Part shown: positions 48,836-57,463 of the stretch, in pieces
How positions within the stretch are numbered: the stretch's first letter is position 1
Layout of the letters: each line of letters opens with the position of its first letter
From: Variovorax gracilis
Lineage (GTDB): Bacteria; Pseudomonadota; Gammaproteobacteria; Burkholderiales; Burkholderiaceae_C
Length of the DNA: 64,000 nt
Assembly (NCBI RefSeq): GCF_030317115.1
Contig: NZ_JASZYF010000015.1
Location: 1 to 64,000 of the forward strand
Direction of reading: 5' to 3'
Position numbers and translations under genes: made by a program
Notes under the pieces: generated by a model
The model's input: the letters and a program-made list of their open reading frames with translations, nothing else
Database searches by the model: none
What the model was told of the DNA's origin: nothing

Positions 48836-51201
48836 GCGGCGCGATCCTCGAAACGACGACCGTGGCTGCAGCTGCTGCAGGCGCTGCAGGCGCTGTAGGC
48901 CAGGGCATCCCGCAGCTCGAAGCGAACGAGAAGCTCACGGGCAGCGCGCAGTACATCGCGGACATGGTTCGCCCGGGCATGCTTCATGGCGCCATCCTGC
49001 AGAGCCATCTGCCGCACGCGCGCATCCGCGGCTACGACCTGAGCGAGGCGCGGGCGCTGCCTGGCGTTCGAGCGATCGTGACCGGCGACGATCTTCCCGA
49101 TGCCCATCGCATGGGCGCCTTCATCAAGGACGAGCCGGCCTTCGCGAAGGGCAAGGTGCGCTACGTCGGCGAGATCGTGGCGGCCGTGGCGGCCGACACG
49201 GAGGCCATCGCGCGGCAGGCCACCCGCCTGATCCGCGTCGACTACGAGGAACTGCCCGCGGTGCTCGATCCGGCCGAGGCGCTGGCGCCGGGCGCGGCCG
49301 TGATCCACGAGCAAGCGTCCTCCTATGTGAAGGTCTTCGATGCCGGCACCGACGGCAACCTGTGTTCGCGCACGTCCTTCCGTGCGGGCGATGCCGACAA
49401 CGCCTGGGCCGAGTGCGATCTGGTGGTGGAAGGCAGCTACCAGACCCAGGCCCAGGCCCACCTGTCGCTGGAGCCCTGCGGTGCGCTCGCGGAGATCGAC
49501 GCGACCGGCCGGGTGACCCTGTGGTCGGCCAACCAGTCGGTCTTCCGTGTCCAGGCGAGCGTGTGCGAATCGCTGGGGCTGCCGATGACGCGGCTGCGCT
49601 GCCTCACGCCGCGCATCGGCGCGGGCTTCGGCAACAAGATGGAGGCGCATGTGCAGCCCGCCGTCGTGCTGCTCGCGATGAAGGCGCGCAAGCCGGTCAA
49701 GCTGATCTTGAGCCGCGAGGAAGACTTCGAGTCGGTACGCGCCCGCCACCCCGCGACGATCCGCATGAAGACGGGCGTGAAGCGCGACGGCACGATCGTC
49801 GCGCGCGAGACCGAGCTGCTGCTCGACGGTGGTGCCTACGGCGACGACAGTCCGGGCGTGCTCGGCTACGCGCTGCTGATGAACTGCGGCCCTTACCGCA
49901 TCCCGAATGTGCATGCGCACGGCCGCGTGGCGTACACCAACAAGCTGCGCTTCGGCGCCTTCCGCGGCTTCGGCGTGCCGCAGGTGACCTTTGCGTCGGA
50001 GACGCAACTCGACGAGATCGCGCACAAGCTCGGCATGGATCCGATCGCGCTGCGACGCCGCAACATGCTCTGCGGCGGCGACCCCTGGTTCGGCGGCCAG
50101 CCCATCCTGTCGAATGGGCTCGCGCAGTGCGTCGACATCGTCGAGCAGGCGTCGGGCTGGCACCGGCCGCCCTCGGCAGGCGCGTCGGACCGCAAGCGCG
50201 GCTTCGGCGTCGCGCTCACGGCCCACATCAGCGGACTGCTCGCCTCGGGGGCCATCGTGCGGGTGCTCGAGGACGGCACGGTGCTGCTCAACACGGGGGC
50301 GGTCGACATCGGCCAGGGCTCGAACACCGTGCTCACGCAGATGTGCGCGGAAGCACTCAAGCTGCCGGTGGAACGGGTGGCGATCGCCAGCCCCGACACC
50401 GATGGCTCGCCGTACAACTGGGGAACGACGGCCAGTCGCGTGACGTACGTCGCCGGCCGCTCGGTGGTCGGCGCCGCGGCGGAGGTCGAGGGCAAGCTGA
50501 AGCAGCACGCGAGCGAGATGCTCGAGTGCTCGGTCGAGGACCTCGAACTGCTGTCCGGCGGCCGTGTTGCGATCAAGGGCGTCGAGCAGCGCGCGGTGAG
50601 CTTCGCCGAGATCTCCGGCCGCGCGCACTGGGCGGCGGGCGGGCCGATCATCGGCACGCACAGCTGGGTCTTCGACCAGAAGACCGTGGACCCGAAGCGG
50701 GCAGTCGTCGAAGGGCTGCCGTTCCCGCAGATCGGCATCTACAGCTTCAACGCGCTGGTGGTCGAGGTCGAGGTCGACGAACTCACCGGCAAGGTGCGCG
50801 TCGTGAACGCGTGGTCCGCCTGCGACATCGGACGGGCCATCAATCCGACCATGGCCACCGGCCAGATCGAGGGTGCCTTGGTGCAGGGCATGGGCTACGC
50901 GCTGACCGAGGAAATGGTGTGGGACGGGGCGCGGCTCGCCAACCCGAGCCTGATGGACTACAAGATCCCGACTTTCGCCGAACTGCCCGACAGCATCCAT
51001 GCCTACCTGGTGGAGTCGAACGAGCCGAGCGGACCGTTCGGCGCCAAGAGCGTGGGCGAGATCGGCATCAATGGCGTGGCAGCGGCCATCGCCAACGGCA
51101 TCGCCCAGGCGACGGGCGTCCGGCTCTACCAGCTGCCGCTGAGCGCCGAGCGGGTGCTGAAGGGGCTATTGGCTCAGCACGGCGAGGAGGGCGCCGCGTG
51201 A
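48832..51201 (+). CDS. molybdenum hydroxylase large subunit
   Basis: This 789-residue molybdopterin-cytosine-dinucleotide subunit starts at a GTG overlapping the previous stop. It has the conserved Gly-Ala-Gly-Phe-Gly-Asn-Lys-Met motif near residue 263, Phe-Gly-Ala-Phe-Arg-Gly-Phe-Gly-Val-Pro-Gln near 375 and the catalytic glutamate in Ala-Lys-Ser-Val-Gly-Glu near 736. The Ala-Phe-Arg-Gly-Phe-Gly loop replaces the selenocopper-cysteine loop (Val-Ala-Tyr-Arg-Cys-Ser-Phe-Arg) of CO dehydrogenase. It is therefore a hydroxylase of an aromatic or N-heterocyclic compound, not a CODH. Next to a NicX-like enzyme, ring hydroxylation ortho to nitrogen is the likely reaction. Confidence 0.9.
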   Translation: MSGAILETTTVAAAAAGAAGAVGQGIPQLEANEKLTGSAQYIADMVRPGMLHGAILQSHLPHARIRGYDLSEARALPGVRAIVTGDDLPDAHRMGAFIKDEPAFAKGKVRYVGEIVAAVAADTEAIARQATRLIRVDYEELPAVLDPAEALAPGAAVIHEQASSYVKVFDAGTDGNLCSRTSFRAGDADNAWAECDLVVEGSYQTQAQAHLSLEPCGALAEIDATGRVTLWSANQSVFRVQASVCESLGLPMTRLRCLTPRIGAGFGNKMEAHVQPAVVLLAMKARKPVKLILSREEDFESVRARHPATIRMKTGVKRDGTIVARETELLLDGGAYGDDSPGVLGYALLMNCGPYRIPNVHAHGRVAYTNKLRFGAFRGFGVPQVTFASETQLDEIAHKLGMDPIALRRRNMLCGGDPWFGGQPILSNGLAQCVDIVEQASGWHRPPSAGASDRKRGFGVALTAHISGLLASGAIVRVLEDGTVLLNTGAVDIGQGSNTVLTQMCAEALKLPVERVAIASPDTDGSPYNWGTTASRVTYVAGRSVVGAAAEVEGKLKQHASEMLECSVEDLELLSGGRVAIKGVEQRAVSFAEISGRAHWAAGGPIIGTHSWVFDQKTVDPKRAVVEGLPFPQIGIYSFNALVVEVEVDELTGKVRVVNAWSACDIGRAINPTMATGQIEGALVQGMGYALTEEMVWDGARLANPSLMDYKIPTFAELPDSIHAYLVESNEPSGPFGAKSVGEIGINGVAAAIANGIAQATGVRLYQLPLSAERVLKGLLAQHGEEGAA

Positions 51202-52067
51202 AGCTCGACCACTACCCGCCGCAGGAGCCCCTGTCCCCGCTCGGCGTGGCGTACCAGGAGCGCATCCTCGCGCTGGGCGAGGGCGTCGCGGGCCAAGAGG
51301 CCGCCTATGGCGACGACCCGTACCAGACGCTCGCGGTCTTCCGCCCGCCGCAGCCCAGCGGAGAGGTGCTGGTCTTCTTCCACGGCGGCGGCTGGACCAG
51401 CGGCTACAGGGAATGGATGTACTTCATGGCCCCCGCGCTGATGGCGCAGGGCGTGGTGCTGGTCAGCGCGGGATACCGGCTCGCGCCGCGCCACGTTTTC
51501 CCGGCCGGCCTCGACGACGCGGCAGACGCCGTCGCGTGGACATGGCGCCATGTCGGATCGCACGGCGGCGATCCGCGCCGGATCTTTGTCGGCGGGCATT
51601 CCGCAGGCGGCCACTATGCCGCGCTGCTGGCGGTCACGGCCGCCTGGCGCGCGGCAAGGGCGTTGCCCGCGGACGTGGTCCGCGGCTGCCTGCCGGTCTC
51701 CGGCGTCTATCGCTTCGGGCCGGGCAGCGGCCTGTCGGTGCGCCCGCGCTTCCTCGGCTCCGGCGACGGAGCGCGCGTCGATGCCGACGCTTCCCCGCTG
51801 CACCGCCTGGAGGCCGCGGCCTGCCCGCCGTTCCTGATCACCCACGGCAGCCGCGACTTTCCCCATCTCGTCACGCAGGCGCAGCAGATGGAGGCGGCGC
51901 TGCGCGCCGCCGGCGTTCCCGTGCAAGTCCAGATCCTCGAAGGGGCAGACCACTTCGAGGCCAGCGTCGCCTGTGGCGAACATCCCTCGGGGTGGCCGGC
52001 ACTCGCAGCAGCGTGGATGCGGCAGGCCGCCGCATCGCCCATCCCGTCGACAGGAGAACGTCAATGA
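51198..52067 (+). CDS. arylformamidase-like alpha/beta hydrolase
   Basis: The 289-residue protein starts with GTG overlapping the large-subunit stop (GTGA). It has the oxyanion motif His-Gly-Gly-Gly-Trp near residue 62, the nucleophile elbow Gly-His-Ser-Ala-Gly-Gly near residue 136 and a C-terminal His in Gly-Ala-Asp-His-Phe. The family includes kynurenine formamidases and carboxylesterases. In an operon with a dioxygenase yielding an N-formyl amide, cleavage of that amide is a reasonable role; a second candidate lies at 56567. Confidence 0.85.
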   Translation: MKLDHYPPQEPLSPLGVAYQERILALGEGVAGQEAAYGDDPYQTLAVFRPPQPSGEVLVFFHGGGWTSGYREWMYFMAPALMAQGVVLVSAGYRLAPRHVFPAGLDDAADAVAWTWRHVGSHGGDPRRIFVGGHSAGGHYAALLAVTAAWRAARALPADVVRGCLPVSGVYRFGPGSGLSVRPRFLGSGDGARVDADASPLHRLEAAACPPFLITHGSRDFPHLVTQAQQMEAALRAAGVPVQVQILEGADHFEASVACGEHPSGWPALAAAWMRQAAASPIPSTGERQ

Positions 52068-53263
52068 AAAGCCCCACATCGAATCGCAGGTTGGTCATCA
52101 GCGGCATCGCCGCGCTCGCCGTGATGGCCACCGTCCCCACCGCCTTCGCGCAGGCCGACAAGCCGATCCGCATCGGCTACTCGATGGCGCGGACCGGCAT
52201 GCTCGCGAATGCGACGCCATCGCAATCCAACACCTACGAACTGTGGAAGGAACAGGTCAATGCGCGCGGCGGGATGGTCGTCGGGGACCAGAAGCGCAAG
52301 GTCGAGTTCGTGACCTATGACGACCAGTCCAAGCCCGAGCAGGCCGTGCGCATCTACGAGAAGCTGATCACCGACGACAAGGTCGACCTGCTGCTGGCGC
52401 CCTGGGGCACGCCGTTCCAGATCGCCATCGCGCCCGTGCTGGAGAAGTTCAAGTTCCCGATGGTCGGCAATACGGCGGCATCGGTGGCGCTGCGCCAGGT
52501 CAAGCCGGGCTACATCTGGTTCCCGACCTCGGCCATCCCGGACCGCATCGGCATCGAACTTACCGCCATGCTGAAGGCCAACAACGTGAAGACGGCCGTC
52601 GTCATCGCCAACGTGCTGCCGTTCACCAAGGAGATCAAGAACTACCTCGAGCCGGAACTGAAGAAGGCAGGGATCGAGGTCAAGTTCTCGACCGAGTATC
52701 CGCCGGACATCAAGGACATGACCTCCATCCTCACGCAGGTCAAGCAGGCCAATCCGGATGCCGTGCTCGCGCTTGCGTACCCGGGTGACTCGGTGCTCTA
52801 CGCCAAGCAGGCCAAGGAGCTCGGCCTGTCCAGCCCGGTGCAGTTCATCGCGATCGGTCCGAGCGACGCCTTCTTCGCCAAGGCGGTCGGCGCGGCGTCG
52901 GCCGAGGACGTGATCACGATCGCGCACTGGTCGCCACGTCCCGAGTGGAAGGGCTCGCAGGCCTTCCACGACGCCTACGTCAAGAAGTTCGGCGAAGATC
53001 CGGACTACCTGAATTCGGCGCTCGCCTGGATGTCGCTCGAGATCCTCGAGTCCGCGGTGGCCAAGGGCGGACTCGACAAGGCGAAGATCCGCGAAGTGAT
53101 CAGCAAGGACACCTTCGAGACGATCAACGGCCCGGTGCGCTTCGACGGCGTGCAGAACGCGATCACGCCGACGGCCTTCGTGCAGACGCAGAAGGGCAAG
53201 CTCCAGATCGTGTGGCCGAAGTCCATCGCGACCGGCCAGTACGAAGCCAAGAAGTCCTGGTAA
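52064..53263 (+). CDS. HAAT-type ABC transporter substrate-binding protein
   Basis: The 399-residue periplasmic-binding protein has a signal peptide ending Ala-Phe-Ala-Gln-Ala near residue 30 and the LivJ-like Peripla_BP_6 fold, beginning Ile-Arg-Ile-Gly-Tyr-Ser-Met-Ala and including Val-Asp-Leu-Leu-Leu-Ala-Pro-Trp-Gly-Thr. Members in catabolic operons bind amino acids, aromatic acids or amides; here the ligand is presumably the pathway substrate. A CAGGAG precedes the ATG, which overlaps the hydrolase stop. Confidence 0.9.
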   Translation: MKSPTSNRRLVISGIAALAVMATVPTAFAQADKPIRIGYSMARTGMLANATPSQSNTYELWKEQVNARGGMVVGDQKRKVEFVTYDDQSKPEQAVRIYEKLITDDKVDLLLAPWGTPFQIAIAPVLEKFKFPMVGNTAASVALRQVKPGYIWFPTSAIPDRIGIELTAMLKANNVKTAVVIANVLPFTKEIKNYLEPELKKAGIEVKFSTEYPPDIKDMTSILTQVKQANPDAVLALAYPGDSVLYAKQAKELGLSSPVQFIAIGPSDAFFAKAVGAASAEDVITIAHWSPRPEWKGSQAFHDAYVKKFGEDPDYLNSALAWMSLEILESAVAKGGLDKAKIREVISKDTFETINGPVRFDGVQNAITPTAFVQTQKGKLQIVWPKSIATGQYEAKKSW

Positions 53264-54166
53264 ATGCCGTTCGTCGACGTGCTGTCGTCGGGGCAGCTGC
53301 TGTTTGCTGCCCTCGTGACCGGCTCGCTCTATGCGCTGGTCGCGCTGGGCCTCAACCTGGTCTACGGGACGATGCGGATGCTCAACGTCGCACACGGCGA
53401 CCTCGTGATGCTCGGCGCCTATGCGGGCTACTGGGCCTTCACCATCGCCGGCGTCTCGCCCCTGGTGGCCGCGCCGGCCGTGGCGGGCCTCGGCGCCTTG
53501 CTCGGCTACGGGCTCTACAAGGGATTGTTCCGCCGCCTGCTCGCCGTCGCGCCGGGCGACGCGGGGCGGATGGAGGGCAACTCGCTGCTGCTGTTCTTCG
53601 GGCTGTCGATCATCCTGCAGAACGCCGCGGCCATGCTGTTCACGCCCAACAACCGGGCCTACCAGTACCTCGACGAGGTCTGGCGCGTCGGCAACGTCGC
53701 GATGACGGGCAACCGCATCGCGGCCCTGGTGGTGGCGGGCACGACCTGCATCGGTGTCGCGCTGTTCCTCGGCCGCAGCATGGCGGGACTCGCGATGCGA
53801 TCGGTGATCGAGCGGCGGGAAGCCGCCTACATCGTCGGGGTCGACGTCGATCGCGTGCAATGGTCCAGCTTCGCGCTCGGCTTTGCCAGCGCTGCGCTGG
53901 CCGGCGTGCTGATGTCGATGCTCGAGCAGTTCTCGCCGTTCTCGGGCTTTCCGTTCACGATCGCGGGCTTCATCGTGATCATCCTCGGCGGCCTGGGCAA
54001 CGTGATGGCGGGGCTGGTGGCGGCGCTGCTGCTGGGCGTGATCGAGACCTATGGCGTGGCCCTGACGTCGGCGAACCTGCGCTCGGTGCTGCTCTACGGC
54101 TGCTTCGTCGGCGCGCTGCTGCTCTTTCCCAACGGCCTGCTCGCCAGGCGCTCGACCCGAAAGTGA
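53264..54166 (+). CDS. livH: ABC transporter permease, LivH type
   Basis: This 300-residue inner-membrane permease of the branched-chain (HAAT) class has about eight hydrophobic segments, with the typical Gly-Leu-Asn-Leu-Val-Tyr-Gly-Thr-Met-Arg-Met-Leu-Asn-Val-Ala-His-Gly start. The Val-Ile-Ile-Leu-Gly-Gly-Leu-Gly-Asn-Val block near residue 240 is conserved. It begins immediately after the binding-protein stop. Confidence 0.9.
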   Translation: MPFVDVLSSGQLLFAALVTGSLYALVALGLNLVYGTMRMLNVAHGDLVMLGAYAGYWAFTIAGVSPLVAAPAVAGLGALLGYGLYKGLFRRLLAVAPGDAGRMEGNSLLLFFGLSIILQNAAAMLFTPNNRAYQYLDEVWRVGNVAMTGNRIAALVVAGTTCIGVALFLGRSMAGLAMRSVIERREAAYIVGVDVDRVQWSSFALGFASAALAGVLMSMLEQFSPFSGFPFTIAGFIVIILGGLGNVMAGLVAALLLGVIETYGVALTSANLRSVLLYGCFVGALLLFPNGLLARRSTRK

Positions 54167-54167
54167 C

Positions 54168-55121
54168 ATGAACAATCCCTGGGGCGATCGGGCCTGGCTG
54201 GCCGCCGTGACGATCGGAGTGATCGCGATGTCGGCGCTTCCGTTCGTGGCGAACGACTATCTCGTGGGCACCGGGCTCACGCTGCTGATGTGGCTGGCTC
54301 TCACGCAGAGCTGGTGCGTGCTGTCGAAGATGACGGGCTACGTGTCGCTCGGCCACGTGGTCTTCTATGGCCTGGGCGCCTACCTGATGGTGGTGACGTG
54401 GCAGAAGTTGCCCTTCGCGCTCGTGATCCTCGCGGCGGGGGCCCTGGCGGCGATCTTCGCGGCGCTGGTCGGGCTCCCGGTGCTGCGCGTGCGCGGCCCC
54501 TATTTCGTGATCCTGACCTTCGGCCTCGCGGAACTCGTCAAGTTCAGCATCATGGCGGCCGAGTCCGCGAGCGGCACGGCGAGCCGCATCCTGTTCGGCA
54601 CGCCGGACCTGGTGGTCGTCTACTTCTCGATGTTCGCGCTGGCGCTGCTCGCCACCGGCTTGCTCACCTGGGTCAGCCGCTCGCGCTTCGGCCACGGCCT
54701 GCGTTCGCTGCGCGAGAACGAGGAGGCGGCCGAGACGCTGGGTGTGCCGGTGGTGCGCTTCAAGCTGATCGCGTTCGTCCTGTCCGCGGCGATTCCGGGC
54801 ATGGTCGGCGCGGTCATGGCCTTGCGCTCGACCTACTTCGTGGTCGGCGGCGTCTTCGATCCGATGATCTCGATCACCGTGATTGCGATGGCGATCCTGG
54901 GCGGCGGCGACAACGCCAAGGGACCGGTGCTCGGCGTGGTGTTCCTGTTCCTGATCCAGGAGTTGCTGTGGGCCAATGCGCCGCTGCTCTACATGATCAT
55001 CCTCGGTGCGATCCTGATCACCTTCGTGCTGGTGCTGCCGAACGGGCTGGTCGGCCTGGCCGGCGCGCGCACTCGCCGGCGCGAGGCACGCGAGGCACGC
55101 GCAGCAGGAGCCCGGCCATGA
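54168..55121 (+). CDS. livM: ABC transporter permease, LivM type
   Basis: This is a 317-residue second permease with the LivM pattern: Tyr-Val-Ser-Leu-Gly-His-Val-Val-Phe-Tyr-Gly-Leu-Gly-Ala-Tyr near residue 60, Arg-Ser-Leu-Arg-Glu-Asn-Glu-Glu-Ala-Ala-Glu near 178 and Ile-Leu-Gly-Gly-Gly-Asp-Asn near 243. The C-terminal 20 residues are Arg/Ala-rich. It overlaps the LivG ATG by 4 bases. Confidence 0.9.
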   Translation: MNNPWGDRAWLAAVTIGVIAMSALPFVANDYLVGTGLTLLMWLALTQSWCVLSKMTGYVSLGHVVFYGLGAYLMVVTWQKLPFALVILAAGALAAIFAALVGLPVLRVRGPYFVILTFGLAELVKFSIMAAESASGTASRILFGTPDLVVVYFSMFALALLATGLLTWVSRSRFGHGLRSLRENEEAAETLGVPVVRFKLIAFVLSAAIPGMVGAVMALRSTYFVVGGVFDPMISITVIAMAILGGGDNAKGPVLGVVFLFLIQELLWANAPLLYMIILGAILITFVLVLPNGLVGLAGARTRRREAREARAAGARP

Positions 55122-55849
55122 GCGCATTGCTCTCCGTGCGCGGTCTCGGCAAGCGCTTCGGCGGCCTGACCGCGCTGCACGACGTGTCATTCGATGTGGG
55201 CGCCGGCGAGATCGTCGGTGTGATGGGCGCCAACGGCGCCGGCAAGACCACGCTGTTCAGCCTGATCGCCGGCAATTCCCGGCCGTCCGCCGGTGCCATC
55301 GCGTTCGACGGCGCGCCCGTCGTCGGCCTTCGGCCCGACCAGATCTGCCGGCTCGGCGTCGCGCGCACGTTCCAGATCGTCAAGCCCTTTCCCTCGCTCA
55401 CGGTACTGGAGAACCTGCGCACCGGCGCGATGTTCGGGCACGCGCAGCTCCGGCGCCGCGCCGACGCCGATGCGGCGTCCCTGCAGGTGCTCGACGAGGT
55501 GGGCCTCGCGAGCTTTGCCGGGCGCCCGGCCTCGTCGCTGACGCTGTCGGGACAGAAGCGCCTCGAGATCGCGCGCTGCGTCGCGACCGGCGCCCGGCTC
55601 CTGCTGCTGGACGAGGTCATGGCCGGCCTGACGCCGACGGAAGTCGGGCAGATGCTGGCGACCCTGCGCCATCTCCAGGCATCGCGGGGATTGACCCTGC
55701 TGGTCATCGAGCACGTCATGCGGGCGCTGATGGAACTGTGCGGCCGCATCGTCGTACTGCACCACGGCGAACTGATCGCCGAGGGAACGCCGGCGCAGAT
55801 CGGCGACAACGAGAAGGTGCTGTCGGTGTACTTCGGAGCGCATGCATGA
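55118..55849 (+). CDS. livG: ABC transporter ATPase, LivG type
   Basis: This is a 243-residue ATPase with Walker A Gly-Ala-Asn-Gly-Ala-Gly-Lys-Thr-Thr near residue 37, an atypical signature Leu-Thr-Leu-Ser-Gly-Gln-Lys-Arg and Walker B Leu-Leu-Leu-Leu-Asp-Glu-Val-Met-Ala-Gly-Leu, the Met-Ala-Gly-Leu form typical of LivG. It pairs with LivF as the motor of the importer. It overlaps the LivF ATG by 4 bases. Confidence 0.92.
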   Translation: MSALLSVRGLGKRFGGLTALHDVSFDVGAGEIVGVMGANGAGKTTLFSLIAGNSRPSAGAIAFDGAPVVGLRPDQICRLGVARTFQIVKPFPSLTVLENLRTGAMFGHAQLRRRADADAASLQVLDEVGLASFAGRPASSLTLSGQKRLEIARCVATGARLLLLDEVMAGLTPTEVGQMLATLRHLQASRGLTLLVIEHVMRALMELCGRIVVLHHGELIAEGTPAQIGDNEKVLSVYFGAHA

Positions 55850-56565
55850 GCAACACGGCGATGCTGGAAGTCGACCGCCTGGTCACCGGCTACGGTTCGA
55901 CGCGCGTGGTCCACGGCCTGTCGCTGCAGGTGCGCGAAGGAGGCGTGACCGCGCTGCTCGGCGCGAACGGGGCCGGCAAGACGACGCTGATGAAGACCCT
56001 GTGCGGGCTGCTGCCGGTGCAGGGCGGTGCGCTGCGGTTCCTCGGAGAGGATATCGGCCACGCCGCCGCGGACCGCAGGGTCCTGGCCGGCCTGGTCCTG
56101 GTGCCCGAGGGACGCATGGTGTTCCCCTCGCTGACCGTGCACGAGAACCTGCGGTTGGGCGGCGTCAACGTGCGGGCGCGCCCGCGGTGGAAGCACAACG
56201 TCGAGCGCGTGTTCGACATCTTCCCGCGCCTGCGGGAGCGCAGCTCGCAGCAGGCCATGACGCTGTCGGGCGGCGAGCAGCAGATGCTCGCGATCGGGCG
56301 CGGCCTGATGGCCGAGCCTCGGCTGATGTTGCTGGACGAGCCGACGCTGGGCCTCGCGCCGGTGATGGCGCTCGAGATCTTCGCGCTGGTGCGGCGGCTG
56401 ACGGCGGAAGGCCTCACGCTGCTGCTGGCCGAGCAGGACGTGCACCGCACGCTGGAAGTCGCCACCCATGCCTACGTCGTCGAGAACGGTCGTGTGGCCG
56501 CCGAAGGGCCGGCCGCCGAGATCGCCGGCGATCCCCGCATCCGCCAAGCCTATCTGGGACTCTGA
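55846..56565 (+). CDS. livF: ABC transporter ATPase, LivF type
   Basis: This is a 239-residue ATPase with Walker A Gly-Ala-Asn-Gly-Ala-Gly-Lys-Thr-Thr, the LivF-specific Leu-Val-Pro-Glu-Gly-Arg-Met-Val-Phe segment near residue 88, signature Leu-Ser-Gly-Gly-Glu-Gln-Gln and Walker B Leu-Met-Leu-Leu-Asp-Glu-Pro-Thr-Leu-Gly-Leu-Ala-Pro. It completes the importer. The next gene starts one base after its stop. Confidence 0.92.
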   Translation: MSNTAMLEVDRLVTGYGSTRVVHGLSLQVREGGVTALLGANGAGKTTLMKTLCGLLPVQGGALRFLGEDIGHAAADRRVLAGLVLVPEGRMVFPSLTVHENLRLGGVNVRARPRWKHNVERVFDIFPRLRERSSQQAMTLSGGEQQMLAIGRGLMAEPRLMLLDEPTLGLAPVMALEIFALVRRLTAEGLTLLLAEQDVHRTLEVATHAYVVENGRVAAEGPAAEIAGDPRIRQAYLGL

Positions 56566-56566
56566 C

Positions 56567-57400
56567 ATGCCCGTGACCTACCGCATCCCCGGCGCTCCGT
56601 CGCTGGCCGTCGACCTCGCGGGTGAAGGCCCGTTCGCCCTGTTCATGCATGGCATCGGCGGCAATCGAGGCAACTGGCGCGCACAGCTGCCGGCCTTTGC
56701 GCCGCACTTTGCCTGCGCGGCCTGGGATGCGCGCGGCTATGGCGACAGCGAGGACTACGAGGGTGCACTGGCCTTCGACGATTTCGTCGACGACGTGCTG
56801 CGCGTACTCGATCACTTCGGCGTCGAGCGTGCGCATCTCGTCGGCCTGTCCATGGGCGGGCGCATCGCGATGCGCACCGCGCTGCTGCATCCGGAGCGCA
56901 TCGCGACGCTCACGCTGCTCGATACGCACGAGGGTTTCGAAGCCTTCACGCCGGCGCAACGCCAGGCCTTCGTGGACAGCCGCCGCGCGCCACTCCTTGC
57001 CGGCAAGGAGCCGGCCGACATCGCCGATGCGGTGGCGCGGTCGCTGGTCGGGCCCAAGGCGACGCCCGCGCAGTTGCAGCAACTGGTGGACAGCATCGCT
57101 GCGCTGCACAAGGCTTCGTACATCAAGTCGCTGCAGGCCACCGTCGATCAGGTGGTGCTCGGCGACATCACGCGGATCGCGGCGCCGGCCCACTTCGTGG
57201 TCGGTGCGGACGACCGGCTGACGCCCCCGGCCATGCACTACGAGATGGCGGCGAAGATCGGCGGCGCGCCGGTCACCGTCCTGCCGGACGCCGGGCACCT
57301 GAGCAATATCGAGAACGCCGAGGCGTTCAATCGGGCAGCGATCGAATGGCTCACGCCGCGCGCCGCTCTAGGCTCCGTGCCCGGGCACTGGCCGATCTGA
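56567..57400 (+). CDS. alpha/beta hydrolase, candidate N-formylmaleamate deformylase (NicD-like)
   Basis: This 277-residue hydrolase has the oxyanion region Met-His-Gly-Ile-Gly-Gly-Asn near residue 26, nucleophile elbow Gly-Leu-Ser-Met-Gly-Gly near residue 96, an acid in Val-Gly-Ala-Asp-Asp-Arg near 214 and His in Asp-Ala-Gly-His-Leu near 243. The family covers NicD, 3-oxoadipate enol-lactonases and related C-N or C-C hydrolases. As last gene of an operon whose first gene makes an N-formylmaleamate-type product, deformylation to maleamate plus formate is the natural proposal. The NicF amidase and NicE isomerase that would follow are not in the window. Confidence 0.82.
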   Translation: MPVTYRIPGAPSLAVDLAGEGPFALFMHGIGGNRGNWRAQLPAFAPHFACAAWDARGYGDSEDYEGALAFDDFVDDVLRVLDHFGVERAHLVGLSMGGRIAMRTALLHPERIATLTLLDTHEGFEAFTPAQRQAFVDSRRAPLLAGKEPADIADAVARSLVGPKATPAQLQQLVDSIAALHKASYIKSLQATVDQVVLGDITRIAAPAHFVVGADDRLTPPAMHYEMAAKIGGAPVTVLPDAGHLSNIENAEAFNRAAIEWLTPRAALGSVPGHWPI

Positions 57401-57463
57401 ATCGGGTGCGGTCGCCCGAAGCGGGCCTCGGGGATGTCCGAGCGATCCCCACGGCCGCCCGAC

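Noticed and set aside
48766..51000. 744-residue leftward frame opposite the molybdenum hydroxylase large subunit
   Set aside because: It is an antisense shadow of a gene with clear molybdopterin motifs and overlapping start/stop junctions.
48832..51201. Carbon monoxide dehydrogenase large subunit (CoxL)
   Set aside because: The subunits and CoxG look CODH-like, but the active-site loop is Gly-Ala-Phe-Arg-Gly-Phe-Gly, without the copper-binding cysteine loop of true CoxL.
52061..54175. 704-residue leftward frame across the ABC transporter genes
   Set aside because: It mirrors the binding protein and LivH genes; its His/Arg/Asp/Glu low-complexity sequence is typical of an antisense shadow in GC-rich DNA.
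52064..56565. Branched-chain amino acid importer
   Set aside because: The five genes are of the LivKHMGF type, but they sit inside the catabolic operon with overlapping junctions, so a pathway-specific substrate is more likely than leucine, isoleucine or valine.
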